A stretch of 64,000 nucleotides of DNA from DUQX01 sp050948825 (lineage in GTDB: Bacteria > Bacillota > Dethiobacteria > DTU022 > UBA8154). The translations under genes and the position numbers were made by a program. Positions 34,886 through 44,106 of the stretch are shown piece after piece (within the stretch, counting starts at the first letter, position 1; every line of letters starts with the position of its first letter). The notes under the pieces are model-generated. The model did not search any database and was not told the origin of the DNA. It saw nothing but the letters and a program-made list of their open reading frames with translations. The stretch covers positions 372,001 to 436,000 of the forward strand of contig JBMNEO010000003.1 in NCBI GenBank assembly GCA_050948825.1, given 5' to 3'.

Positions 34886-35203
34886 TTATTTTTTTATTTT
34901 AACGGCAGTACCGTAAGCTAAAACTTCTGCAGCTCCCTGCGCTACTGAAGATGTGGTAAACCTGATGTTTACGACTGCATCCGCCCCAAGTTCTTTTGCT
35001 TCATTTTCCATCGCCTGTAAAGCATACTCTCTTGCTTCGCGGATCAACTCGGCATACTCCTTTAATTCCCCTCCTACCAGGTGACGCAATCCGGACAAAA
35101 TATCCTTACCCAGGTGCTTGGCTCTGATTGTACTTCCTCTTACCAGGCCAAGGACTTCGTTAATTTCTTTGCCGGGAATATAATCGGTATTTACCAGAAT
35201 CAT
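34886..35203 (-). CDS. YbjQ/UPF0145 family protein
   Basis: A 105-residue protein of the YbjQ (heavy-metal-binding-like, DUF74) family: ILVNTDYIPGKEINEVLGLV, GSTIRAKHLGKDI, a long central helix and ELGADAVVNIRFTTSSV. The family forms pentamers; its function is unknown. ATG 35203 has GGAGGAAAA upstream. It is monocistronic. Confidence 0.88.
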   Translation of the reverse strand: MILVNTDYIPGKEINEVLGLVRGSTIRAKHLGKDILSGLRHLVGGELKEYAELIREAREYALQAMENEAKELGADAVVNIRFTTSSVAQGAAEVLAYGTAVKIKK

Positions 35204-35301
35204 AATATTTTCCTCCCATACCTTATTAGGAACTTATAGCAATTAAAACATATGTTCTTATCTATTTAAAATAATTTCAATAATATTATATCCAAACGAA
35301 C

Positions 35302-35600
35302 CTAAAAAAGCCTGTAAATCTTAATCGCAATATTAAGCTCCAAACATACTTCGGAATCGGACAGATCCACCCCAAGGATCTCTTCAATTTTTTTCAATCT
35401 GTATTCCATTGTTTTTACATGTATAAAGAGCTCTTCTGCAGATTTTTTAATGACACTCTTTGTAGCTAAGAATTTCTCTAAAGTAATTAGCAGAGAACCT
35501 TTCCTTTTCCTGTCATACTCGAGCAATATCCCAATTTTTTCGTTGACATACTTCTCTAAGGTATTTCTATAACAATTTCTAGTAAATTCGAATGCAGTTT
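35302..35600 (-). pseudogene. Remnant of a PucR/CdaR-type regulator (C-terminal HTH only)
   Basis: The open stretch covers only the last 95 or so codons of a PucR-family protein: LLEYDRKRKGSLLITLEKFL, then the helix-turn-helix SAEELFIHVKTMEYRLKKIE and EILGVDLSDSEVCLELNIA. An in-frame stop precedes it and no upstream sensory domain is found, so it is a degraded gene. PucR-type proteins often control catabolic operons. Confidence 0.75.
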
Positions 35601-35913
35601 ATTCTTTTGACGGTTTTTCGGCACCCTACCGCACAAAATACCAGTAGTTTATCAATGGTATTCCCTCTGGCTTTTCGTTCAATTTTAATATAAAATCAGC
35701 TTACAGTAGTTTTCTTTCTACTGACGATTGCACAAAGAATTCGTTCCGATAAAAGCTTGAAATTTGAAGCCGGTATGCCGGTATGCAACTTTACACCGGC
35801 CTTTTTTTATTCCTCAGTATGTAAGACGGTGAGAATAATTACTTAAACAAAACTGTTATGTGCATCATAACCAGAGTATGTTATAATTCTAAAAGAAAAG
35901 GAGGCATTTACAT
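35601..35913. other. Intergenic region before the MATE gene
   Basis: No gene is seen. It holds a hairpin terminator (35777-35807) and an extended -10 box TGTTATAAT at 35879-35887, which probably starts the MATE transcript. Confidence 0.6.
35777..35807 (+). terminator. Rho-independent terminator, orphan
   Basis: GCCGGT (35777-35782) pairs ACCGGC (35795-35800), followed by CTTTTTTT. No plus-strand gene precedes it; it may end a small RNA or be a leftover of a lost gene. Confidence 0.7.
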
Positions 35914-37287
35914 TTGGAGAATAATGCTAATAATACCTCACAAATGGGGGAAGAAAATATTACTAAGTTAATCATTCGCTTTTCTTTACCGGCAACGATA
36001 GGTATGCTGGTCATGGCCACCTACAATATCGTGGATACTATCTTCGTCGGGAGACTGGGCAGTGAAGCCATCGCCGCCCTCTCCGTCGCTTTTCCCTTGC
36101 AGATGTTGCTGGGAGCAATCGGTATTGGAAGCGGGATTGGGACCGCTTCGCTGATTTCCCGTTCCCTTGGGGCAGGTAATAAAGAAGAAGCGCAAAAAGC
36201 CCTGGGACAGGTGCTAATCCTGGCGCTTATATTTGGTTTGATTACCGCCCTGGCCGGGTTTTTTTGCCTGCGTCCATTGCTGGTTTTTTTAGGAACAAAT
36301 GCGGAGATTATCGGGTTGACGGAGGATTATTTACGAGTTATTACCAACGGGTCGGTAGCATTTTACCTGATTATGATCTTGAACAATACAGTTCGAGCAG
36401 AAGGAAACCCAATGTTCTCCATGAAAATGATGATTGTCTCCGCCCTGGCCAATGTTGCTCTGGACCCGATATTTATTTTTCTTCTGGACATGGGAGTACG
36501 AGGTGCCGCCATAGCAACAGTAATATCAAAAGTTGTCGGTATTGCCATGATGCTGCACTATTTTTTCACAGGTAATAGTGTTTTAAAAATGCAACGCAGC
36601 AATTTCATACTCCACTGGAAAACAATCCGGGATATCTATAAAATTGGGTTCCCTGCGATGATCCTCCAGTTTTCCAACAATATCTCTTTGATAATCGCCA
36701 ATGCAATTCTGGCAGGTTACGGTCATATCCCTGTTGCTGTAATGGGACTTATTTTCCGCCTCCAGATGTTAGCCATTATGCCAGTCCTGGGTGTTTCGCA
36801 GGGTCTTTTACCAATCATCGGTTTCAATTATGGAGCAAGCAAATTAAACCGTATTCGTGAAACCCTTTTAAAAGGTGCAGCGATCAGCACAGTCTTTATT
36901 ACTGTTGCCGGTATATTCTTTTTTTTGAAGCCTGCCTTTTTCCTGAGTATTTTTAACGCTGAAGAAGAACTGCTTGCCCTCGGAAGATATGCCTTGCGCA
37001 TCATGGTAATCATGTTTCCCTGCATAGGTTTCCAAATAATTTCAACTACATTTTTTCAGGCTATCGGCAAAGGTATTCCTTCACTGCTTTTATCACTTTT
37101 GCGGGAGGTTATGCTATTCATCCCCTTCATGTTCTTATTGTCAACCCTTCACGGGTTAACAGGTTTCTGGGTGGCACGTCCCATGAGCGACCTGTTGTCT
37201 TTTTTGCTTACCTTCATTATCCTCTCTTTTGAACTCAAACGGCAGGGGATTCCCCTGTGGCAAAAACAAACTCTGGTTAAAACATAG
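35914..37287 (+). CDS. MATE-family efflux transporter
   Basis: A 457-residue NorM/DinF-like carrier with twelve membrane spans. Blocks include SLPATIGMLVMATYNIVDTIFVG, LGSEAIAALSVAFPLQ, GIGTASLISRSLGAG and, in the second half, GVSQGLLPIIGFNYGA. MATE proteins export cationic compounds in exchange for Na+ or H+; the substrate is unknown. Start is TTG with AGGAGG upstream. It stands alone between an extended -10 promoter and a bidirectional terminator. Confidence 0.92.
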   Translation: MENNANNTSQMGEENITKLIIRFSLPATIGMLVMATYNIVDTIFVGRLGSEAIAALSVAFPLQMLLGAIGIGSGIGTASLISRSLGAGNKEEAQKALGQVLILALIFGLITALAGFFCLRPLLVFLGTNAEIIGLTEDYLRVITNGSVAFYLIMILNNTVRAEGNPMFSMKMMIVSALANVALDPIFIFLLDMGVRGAAIATVISKVVGIAMMLHYFFTGNSVLKMQRSNFILHWKTIRDIYKIGFPAMILQFSNNISLIIANAILAGYGHIPVAVMGLIFRLQMLAIMPVLGVSQGLLPIIGFNYGASKLNRIRETLLKGAAISTVFITVAGIFFFLKPAFFLSIFNAEEELLALGRYALRIMVIMFPCIGFQIISTTFFQAIGKGIPSLLLSLLREVMLFIPFMFLLSTLHGLTGFWVARPMSDLLSFLLTFIILSFELKRQGIPLWQKQTLVKT

Positions 37288-37341
37288 CAGCCCAATAGGA
37301 AGATTTTTTAACGATGCACGGTTTAATATACTTCTACATTA

Positions 37342-37387
37342 AAAAACTACCTTTGAAGCAGCGCTAACCAGTTCAAAGGTAGTTTTT
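37342..37387. terminator. Bidirectional terminator between MATE and CoA-ligase genes
   Basis: Perfect 16-base arms (37342-37357, 37372-37387) starting AAAAACTACC and ending GGTAGTTTTT, so it has a T-run on both strands and can serve both convergent genes. Confidence 0.9.
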
Positions 37388-37469
37388 CAAGAAAAACTCT
37401 CACTAAAACCAGCAACCAGATTTTTTGAATTTAAATTAGATAAGAGGGGGTCTTATGAACTGCTCTATT

Positions 37470-39074
37470 TTAAGCTGTTTCTTGCTTTTTACGTTCTTCA
37501 TCCCTTACTTTACGCCTCAGGACTTTCCCAACAGCGGTTTTAGGAAGTGTTTTGCGAAACTCCACCATAGCCGGAACTTCATAAGAAGCAAGCCTCTCGC
37601 TGCACCAATTTATCAGTTCTTCGGCAGAAACGTTTTCAAAGCCTGCTTTTAAAACAACAAACCCTTTTACTTTTTCCCCAACTTTAGCATCGGGAACGCC
37701 GACAACACAGCATTCTACTACGGCCGGATGCTTGTAGAGCGCACCCTCTACCCTTGTAGCCGCTACCCTGTAACCTTTATGTTTGATCAAATCCACGGAG
37801 CGATCCACAAAAAAGAGCCAGCCGTCTTTATCTATGCGCACAATATCACCGGTTTTATACCACATCTTGCCGTCCATTTCCACAAAGTGCAGGGCTGTTT
37901 CCTCCGGCTTGTTTAAATAAGCGGTTACCATATTTTCCGACGATACATACAGCTCTCCGGGTTCCCCCGGCGAAACCGGTTCCCCCGTATCCGGGTCAAG
38001 TAACAATACGGTTTTTGTAAATACCACTTTACCGGAAGTTCCCTCAGGAAAAGATTCCCCGGATGGGATGAGGGAAATACCTCCGCATGTTTCCGTACTC
38101 CCTAACCCATTGTACAGGGGCATATTGAACCTTTCTTTCCACTGCCTGGCCACCTCTACAGGAAGGGCCTCACCTGCGGTAAAGACATAAGCAAGCGAAC
38201 TTAAATCATATTTATCCGCATCTTTATGCTCCAGTATCATCCTGCAGAGGGTTGGAGTGCAGAAGAAAATAGTAGCTTTATACTTCTCTATATGTCTGAA
38301 TAGATCTTCAAGATCCATGCGGGGCAGAAGTATAAGAGCATCGCCGTAAAGCAGCCCTCCCAGGCCGACCTCCTGTCCAAAAATATGATTCAGGGGGGCC
38401 CCCTGGACAGCTACAGCCTCTCCCTTGGCAATCACCGGTTCACTCGCCATTCTGGTAATAACGGCCGCCTCCAATAAGAGAACGTTGGTTAGCGGTACTC
38501 CTTTGGGAAGTCCCGTAGTCCCCCCCGTGTATAAGATCTCCGCAATATCTTTGCTTTCAATAAGTATTTCCGGCAACGGAGGTGAATCATCGCTCAAGAT
38601 CCTGCTAAACGGTATTATTTCCATATCCTTTACCGCTGTGTTTTGCACAGGTTTGATTTCCGGTTTTACCTCTTCGCCAATGACAATTATTTTATCAAAA
38701 GGGGTATTCTCAGCAGCTTTTAACACTTTTTCCAGGTTCCTATCCGCACAAAAAACTATCCTGGCACCACTGTCATTCCCTATATAACGCAGCTCTTCAT
38801 CTCCATAAAAATGCGTCACGGGAACCGCTACGGCACCAATGCGCTGCAAAGCAAGCCAGATGCCAATCCACTGGGGCATGTGGGGCAGGTAAATAATAGC
38901 CCTTTCTTGCTTTTTTACTCCTTTGCCCACCAGATATGCTGCAATTTTTTCTACCATCCCATCCAGTTCAGCAAAGGAGTACTCTTTATCCTTAAAAATT
39001 ATCGCTGTTCTCTCCGGCCGGTTCTTAACCAATTCGCGAAAAGTAGCATCAATTGTATTTGATAAACCTTTCAT
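37470..39074 (-). CDS. AMP-dependent acyl/aryl-CoA synthetase
   Basis: A 534-residue adenylate-forming ligase from ATG 39074, six bases after AGAGAGGTG (a GTG at 39083 is less likely). It has the P-loop EILYTGGTTGLPKG (about 179-192), YNGLGSTETCGG, the hinge motif MWYKTGDIVRID and the catalytic lysine in LPKTAVGKVLRR. It makes a CoA thioester from a carboxylate and ATP. The acid is not determined; being last in a TRAP transporter operon next to a benzoyl-CoA-reductase-like locus makes an aromatic or cyclic acid attractive, but medium- or long-chain acids are equally allowed. Confidence 0.88.
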   Translation of the reverse strand: MKGLSNTIDATFRELVKNRPERTAIIFKDKEYSFAELDGMVEKIAAYLVGKGVKKQERAIIYLPHMPQWIGIWLALQRIGAVAVPVTHFYGDEELRYIGNDSGARIVFCADRNLEKVLKAAENTPFDKIIVIGEEVKPEIKPVQNTAVKDMEIIPFSRILSDDSPPLPEILIESKDIAEILYTGGTTGLPKGVPLTNVLLLEAAVITRMASEPVIAKGEAVAVQGAPLNHIFGQEVGLGGLLYGDALILLPRMDLEDLFRHIEKYKATIFFCTPTLCRMILEHKDADKYDLSSLAYVFTAGEALPVEVARQWKERFNMPLYNGLGSTETCGGISLIPSGESFPEGTSGKVVFTKTVLLLDPDTGEPVSPGEPGELYVSSENMVTAYLNKPEETALHFVEMDGKMWYKTGDIVRIDKDGWLFFVDRSVDLIKHKGYRVAATRVEGALYKHPAVVECCVVGVPDAKVGEKVKGFVVLKAGFENVSAEELINWCSERLASYEVPAMVEFRKTLPKTAVGKVLRRKVRDEERKKQETA

Positions 39075-39111
39075 TTCTAACACCTCTCTGTCTAGTTAGT
39101 TAATTATTCGA

Positions 39112-40419
39112 TCACATCAACATATCCGGCAGCACAGTCGCAATTTGTGGAAATAGTATAAGTATAATAATGCACACCACTATTGCAATCAAAAATGGCC
39201 AAACTCCTCTAAAAATAGTTTCCAAAGGAACGTCCGGAGCAACTCCCTTCACAACAAAAACATTCAAACCAATTGGCGGTGTAATAACACCGGCATTGAT
39301 TATTAATAACATGACCACGCCAAACCAAATCGGGTCATATCCCAGTGTCGTAACGACTAAAGGATAAAAGATGGGAATTGTCAGCAGCATCAGTGCCAGT
39401 GCATCAATAAAACAACCGAGGATTAAATAAATAAATAAAACAACCATAAGAATTGCAAATGGAGAGATATTCATTCCTGTTACCCACGTTCCAAGATCAA
39501 AAGGGATACGGGTAAGCGCAAAAAAACGCCCAAAAACCGTTGCTCCTGCAATCAGTAAAAAAATCATGGCTGTCAGCTTTGTGCTATCTAAGAGCGCCAA
39601 CATGGTTTTGTTCCAATCCATCTTTTTCTCCAATAGAGTTATCACCATTAAGCAGACGGCACCTACCGCACCCGCCTCTGTAGGAGTAAACCAGCCCAGA
39701 AATAATCCGCCCAGCGCAATAATAAATACAATGAAAACCTCGATTAAACCACCACGAAATGCCTCAATTTTTTCACTCCAGGTTGCCTTTTGTCCTGCAG
39801 GAGCCAAAGAGGGATTAAATTTACACAAAATTACTATAGTAAGCATATAGAGAAGCATGAGAAGTATCCCTGGTAAAATACCAGATAAAAACAGTTTACC
39901 GATGGATTGCTCAGTTGCTATCCCGTAAACAATAAAGAGCACACTCGGGGGTATCAGGCTTCCTAAAGATGCACCGGCAGCGATACTTGCAGTCGCCATT
40001 GAGCTGTCATAATTATATTTTCTCATTTCCGGGATAGCGATTGTCCCAATAGTGGCAACACCAGCGGTTGATGAACCGCTAACTGCCCCAAATAAAGCAC
40101 AGGCAGCTTCTGAAGCTATGGCCAACCCTCCCCTGAAATGTCCGACAAATTTATGGGAAAGATTAAAAAGACTTCTCCCGATTCCCGAGTGAAAAGCGAT
40201 AAATCCCATAAAGACAAACATGGGTATGACGGTCAATGAATAGGATGAAAAATTTGAAAATAAATCTTTGGCAACTATATCAAAAGCAGCCGCAGGCGAA
40301 CGCAAAAAGCAGAGCCCCCAGAAACCCGTAAAAAGCATCGCAAAACTTATAGGCACCCCAGAAAAAACAACAATTAAAAACACAATTATTCCAGCTATAC
40401 CAGTAATGGCAGGACTCAT
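39112..40419 (-). CDS. dctM: TRAP transporter large permease DctM
   Basis: A 435-residue protein with about twelve membrane segments. DctM marks are FSGVPISFAMLFTG, SLTVIPMFVFMGFIA, the AVSGSSTAGVATIGTIAIPEM block and SLGSLIPPSVLFIVYG. It is the ion-coupled channel of a TRAP importer. ATG 40419 follows AAAGGGGG by six bases; the upstream ATG at 40440 has no ribosome site. It lies between dctQ and the CoA ligase. Confidence 0.93.
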   Translation of the reverse strand: MSPAITGIAGIIVFLIVVFSGVPISFAMLFTGFWGLCFLRSPAAAFDIVAKDLFSNFSSYSLTVIPMFVFMGFIAFHSGIGRSLFNLSHKFVGHFRGGLAIASEAACALFGAVSGSSTAGVATIGTIAIPEMRKYNYDSSMATASIAAGASLGSLIPPSVLFIVYGIATEQSIGKLFLSGILPGILLMLLYMLTIVILCKFNPSLAPAGQKATWSEKIEAFRGGLIEVFIVFIIALGGLFLGWFTPTEAGAVGAVCLMVITLLEKKMDWNKTMLALLDSTKLTAMIFLLIAGATVFGRFFALTRIPFDLGTWVTGMNISPFAILMVVLFIYLILGCFIDALALMLLTIPIFYPLVVTTLGYDPIWFGVVMLLIINAGVITPPIGLNVFVVKGVAPDVPLETIFRGVWPFLIAIVVCIIILILFPQIATVLPDMLM

Positions 40420-40456
40420 TTTATCCCCCTTTCTAATCATCCAATTCTGTGTTAAT

Positions 40457-40939
40457 CTAAGAAGGTTTTTTAATTGCTTCGATTATTTGTAAAAGGGTAA
40501 ACAGGGTTAATAATAATATCCCCGCTACTATTACTGCAACAACATAATGCAACGGTATTCTTAAATTAGATGACACATCCCCGGCCAGATAAGTTTTTTG
40601 GGCATACTCGGCAAGTTTCCACATGATTAATAAAAAATTAACAAATATCACGGTCTCAGTTATTATTGTTATTACTCTTTGAGTCTTAAGCGAAAATTTT
40701 TCCAGCAGAAATGTAACGTTAGTATGACCGCCTTGAATTGCGCAATTGGCTAAAGCAAAACTTATCACCAAAACAGAAAGATAACAGACATATTCATAAG
40801 CTCCGTATATTGGGCTGTTTAAGAGAGCGCGCAGGATAATATTCAACACTACGATGAAGCAAATCACCAATAGTATTATTGCACCAATTAGATCGAATTT
40901 TTGACAAACTTTCTCGAACGATCTAATAATTTTGTCCAT
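40457..40939 (-). CDS. dctQ: TRAP transporter small permease DctQ
   Basis: A 160-residue protein with four membrane segments, containing NIILRALLNSPIYGAYEYVCYL and FALANCAIQGGHTNVTFL, typical of DctQ. It pairs with DctM. GGAGG lies 12 bases upstream of ATG 40939. Confidence 0.9.
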   Translation of the reverse strand: MDKIIRSFEKVCQKFDLIGAIILLVICFIVVLNIILRALLNSPIYGAYEYVCYLSVLVISFALANCAIQGGHTNVTFLLEKFSLKTQRVITIITETVIFVNFLLIMWKLAEYAQKTYLAGDVSSNLRIPLHYVVAVIVAGILLLTLFTLLQIIEAIKKPS

Positions 40940-40972
40940 ACTATTTTTAACGCCTCCTTTCGACTATTTGTA

Positions 40973-41005
40973 CATCTGGGAACTGCTTTTTGCAGTTCCC
41001 AGATG
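40973..41005 (-). promoter_or_regulatory. Strong intercistronic hairpin between dctP and dctQ
   Basis: Perfect 14-base arms (40973-40986, 40992-41005) with a five-base loop and no T-run on the minus strand. It probably stabilises the dctP message or limits read-through, so that the binding protein is made in excess of the permeases. Confidence 0.75.
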
Positions 41006-41032
41006 AATTATTACCTTTATACTGATTATCTA

Positions 41033-42124
41033 TCATCTGTACATTTCGTTATATTTTTCTCCCAATTCAAATACCAGTTCTTTCACTTCGGTGCCCGGTA
41101 ACCCTCTACCGTTTAATTCCTCTGCATACTCGTCAATAATAAAGGCAATTTTTTCTTTCCATCTCGCTGCTTCCTCATCGGAAAGGGTAATCACTTCCTG
41201 GCCGGTTTCATCAATAGCATGCTGCAGACCAGCCTCACTTTGCGTATCAAAAAAACCAATCGCATGTTCTTCCCATACTTTTTTACTTGCTGTCTCAATC
41301 GCATTCTGGATATCTTCCGGCAAGGAATTCCAAACATCCAGGTTCATCACTACGGCCTGCAGGCCATTATACAAAAATGGAGTTAACGTCGTATACTTCG
41401 TCACTTCGGCAAGGTTCCAGGCTGTAAGAGTCTCGTTAGAAGCAAGGTTTGCCTTAACAATTCCCTTTTGTAAAGCCTCATAACTCTCAGCATGTGTCAT
41501 GGTAACCGGTATTGCCCCAAGGGCGGTAATTGCGGGTGAATCAGAACCGATACAGCGTACTTCTAGCCCCTGGAAGTCTTCCAAACTCCGGATTGGTACA
41601 TTGGAATGTATGTTTCCCGGCCCTGTGCAGAAAAACATTAAAACCTTTATATCCTTATATTCATCGGGCTGCAGTATTTCCATGGCTTCTGAAAAAGAAC
41701 AGCTTGCAGATTTTGAGCTTTTAAATGGAACACCGGATTTTTTAAAAATGTCACTTACAGGAAGGCGCCCTTCCACCCAGGAGAGCGATTCATGCCCCAT
41801 ATCGGCAACCCCTTCCATTACCCCGTCGAAGATGTTTCCACCTTCCAGTAAAGTCCCACCGGGATAAGCAACAATTTTGACCCGCCCATCAGTAGCTGCT
41901 TCGATCTCCTCAACTATGTAAGGCATCAGCTCTTTTTCAAAGGGGCTGTTCGCCGGCATAAAACCGGCAAAACTCAGTTCAATAATATCACCCGATTTAC
42001 CTTCGGCATCGCCCGTCGTCTGACCGCCTGGAGTATCGGAAGCTGGAGAACCGCAACCGGCAAATAACGTAATTGAAAGTATCAATAAAAAAACACTTAT
42101 AATCAGTAAACCTCTCTTTTTCAT
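41033..42124 (-). CDS. dctP: TRAP transporter substrate-binding protein DctP (lipoprotein)
   Basis: A 363-residue binding protein with signal peptide and lipobox TLFAGC. DctP-family blocks: ELSFAGFMPANSPFEKELMP, DGRVKIVAYPGGTLL, IFDGVMEGVADMGHES, the LEDFQGLEVRCIGSDS motif that holds the carboxylate-binding arginine, and YEALQKGIVKANLAS. It captures an organic acid outside the membrane. It is the first gene of dctP-dctQ-dctM-ligase, behind a sigma-54 promoter. Confidence 0.93.
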   Translation of the reverse strand: MKKRGLLIISVFLLILSITLFAGCGSPASDTPGGQTTGDAEGKSGDIIELSFAGFMPANSPFEKELMPYIVEEIEAATDGRVKIVAYPGGTLLEGGNIFDGVMEGVADMGHESLSWVEGRLPVSDIFKKSGVPFKSSKSASCSFSEAMEILQPDEYKDIKVLMFFCTGPGNIHSNVPIRSLEDFQGLEVRCIGSDSPAITALGAIPVTMTHAESYEALQKGIVKANLASNETLTAWNLAEVTKYTTLTPFLYNGLQAVVMNLDVWNSLPEDIQNAIETASKKVWEEHAIGFFDTQSEAGLQHAIDETGQEVITLSDEEAARWKEKIAFIIDEYAEELNGRGLPGTEVKELVFELGEKYNEMYR

Positions 42125-42277
42125 GGTGATCCCCCTTTTATAATGAGTTTTTTAAAATTTTACCTTGCACTTAATTTTCTGTGATTAATTTAAAAACGAT
42201 TAATCTTAGATCATTTATTACACCTCCAACTCCACCAGTTTATTAATTGAAATTAGTATCTGGACACAAAATTATAA

Positions 42278-42293
42278 TGCAAGATTTATGCCA
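42278..42293 (-). promoter_or_regulatory. Sigma-54 promoter of the TRAP/CoA-ligase operon
   Basis: On the minus strand TGGCAT and TTGCA are separated by five bases (TGGCAT-n5-TTGCA), the -24/-12 pattern. Transcription would begin near 42267, giving a leader of about 140 bases before dctP. The activator gene lies just upstream. Confidence 0.8.
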
Positions 42294-42390
42294 TTAATTG
42301 CTTCTAAAGAAATAGCTTAATAGGCACGGAATACTTACAAAAAAATATTCACTTGTGGCAACTATGTATTCATTATTGATAAAAAAAGAA

Positions 42391-43815
42391 CTAAATTTGG
42401 TTATGTTTGATCTTTTTAATCTTTCTCATAAGACTGGAAAGACTTATGTCAAGTTTCTTTGTCGCCTCTGAATATGTTTTGCTTTGTTCAAGAGCTTTTT
42501 TAACTACTGCAAGCTCAAATTCATTTACTATTTCTTTCAGAGGATATAACCCGTAAATTGAAAATTTTTCTTTGTTTAATCGTGATGTACAGCTTCGATA
42601 GGGTTCGCAAAGATTGGACAACCTAATAGTGTTTGAAGAGCTGGTCACTATCAACCTTTCAACTAAATTTGCCAGTTCCCTTACGTTACCGGGCCAGGGA
42701 TAACCCAGCAGATGTTCAATCACTTCGTCTAATATCCTAATATTGAAAATGCCATACTTATTAGAGATTTTTTCCGTAAAAAAATGGAAAAGGGCAGGGA
42801 TTTCACTTAACCTGTTTCTTAAAGGAGGCACCTCAACAGGAACAACGTTAAGACGAAAATATAAGTCTTCCCGGAATCTTCCTTCCTTGACCATCTGTTC
42901 TAAATTACGGTTTGTTGCAGCAATAATTCTTACATCAACAGCAACAGATTTTGAATCACCTATTCTATTTATTCTTTTATCCTGTAAAGCCCTTAATAAT
43001 TTCGCCTGAACTTCCAAAGGAAGTTCAGCTATTTCGTCGAGCAGCAACGTTCCTCCGTGAGCCAGTTCAAAATATCCCTTTTTGCCTTGTTTTAAAGCCC
43101 CGGTAAACGAACCATGTTCGTAGCCAAACAATTCTGATTCAATTAAGCTAACGGGAATTGACGCACAGTTGACTTTAATAAAGGGACCGGATAGAGCTCT
43201 TGAACTACAGTTATGGATCAACTGTGCAATTAATTCTTTGCCTGAGCCCGTTTCTCCATATATTAAAACGGTTGATTCTACACGGCCTAACTTTACGGCT
43301 AGATCTACAAGTTCTTCCATACTCCTATCTTTGTATACAAGCCCATCGTCGCAACCTTCAAATTCTATCAGGTGGTAGAATTTATTGATACCGTAATTAA
43401 TTGTCTTTTCTTTAAGCTTAATAGCATCAAGATCGGCGGTATTCAAGCTGTTTTGCATCAATTTCTCTTGAATAATAGACAGGCCTCTGATATTGCATAC
43501 GATCCGGTCTAGACCCCCTGAACGGTTAATTACAGGTACTGAAGTTACCAGTTGTTTTTTACCTTTGTAAGTTTCAATTTTTCCAGTAATTGTTTGCTTT
43601 TTATCAATAGCCTCCAGAGCTGTAGAATAGCTGATTAATCCTTTATTAACCAAAAGCTTTAAATTTTTACCCAAATATTTTTTGAGACTGAATCCCGACA
43701 ATTCTTCAATAGCGGAGTTAAAAAATAAAATTTTGCCTTCATTGTCAGCAAGAAGGAAGGCATCTCTAGAATGATTTAATATGGTTTCCAACTCCTGGCT
43801 GCTTTCCATAACCAT
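42391..43815 (-). CDS. Sigma-54-dependent activator, PAS-AAA-Fis
   Basis: A 474-residue enhancer-binding protein. Residues 5-115 form a PAS domain (LETILNHSRDAFLLADNEGK). The AAA+ domain has Walker A GETGSGKE (187-194), GSFTGA (235-240) in place of GAFTGA, Walker B GGTLLLDEIAELP and AATNRNLEQ. The C-terminus ends in a Fis-type helix-turn-helix. It should bind upstream of, and open, the sigma-54 promoter before dctP. PAS suggests sensing of a small molecule. GGAGG is eight bases before ATG 43815. The GSFTGA change occurs in some functional activators. Confidence 0.93.
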   Translation of the reverse strand: MVMESSQELETILNHSRDAFLLADNEGKILFFNSAIEELSGFSLKKYLGKNLKLLVNKGLISYSTALEAIDKKQTITGKIETYKGKKQLVTSVPVINRSGGLDRIVCNIRGLSIIQEKLMQNSLNTADLDAIKLKEKTINYGINKFYHLIEFEGCDDGLVYKDRSMEELVDLAVKLGRVESTVLIYGETGSGKELIAQLIHNCSSRALSGPFIKVNCASIPVSLIESELFGYEHGSFTGALKQGKKGYFELAHGGTLLLDEIAELPLEVQAKLLRALQDKRINRIGDSKSVAVDVRIIAATNRNLEQMVKEGRFREDLYFRLNVVPVEVPPLRNRLSEIPALFHFFTEKISNKYGIFNIRILDEVIEHLLGYPWPGNVRELANLVERLIVTSSSNTIRLSNLCEPYRSCTSRLNKEKFSIYGLYPLKEIVNEFELAVVKKALEQSKTYSEATKKLDISLSSLMRKIKKIKHNQI

Positions 43816-43963
43816 CCCTTATACCTCCATTTCTTCAATTATATCTGAAAACAAATAATTGATACTCAAGGATAAAAGGATTTAATCGCAAGAGTTGAGT
43901 ATTATTTTTGTATATTCGTTTTTTTAAGTATAAAATCCTGCAACACAATATTACAAAAAATTA

Positions 43964-44006
43964 GCCCTCTGGCTACGTTTAGCATTACGCCGAAGAGCCA
44001 AAGGGC
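43964..44006 (-). terminator. Terminator after the DUF169 gene
   Basis: Eleven-base arms (GCCCTCTGGCT and AGCCAAAGGGC, one mismatch) with a 21-base loop, followed on the minus strand by TAATTTTTTG. About 100 bases downstream of the DUF169 stop. Confidence 0.7.
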
Positions 44007-44106
44007 AAATAATTTAGGCAAAAAATTCAATTTAACAATAACCTTAACAGAAAACTTCATCTCTGGCTTGTAAACAAATAATTTCCATTATTTTCATAAT
44101 ACAGGA

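Noticed and set aside
37470..39074. Firm naming of the ligase as benzoate-CoA ligase
   Set aside because: Only general adenylation motifs are visible; the substrate pocket cannot be read without alignment to characterised ligases.
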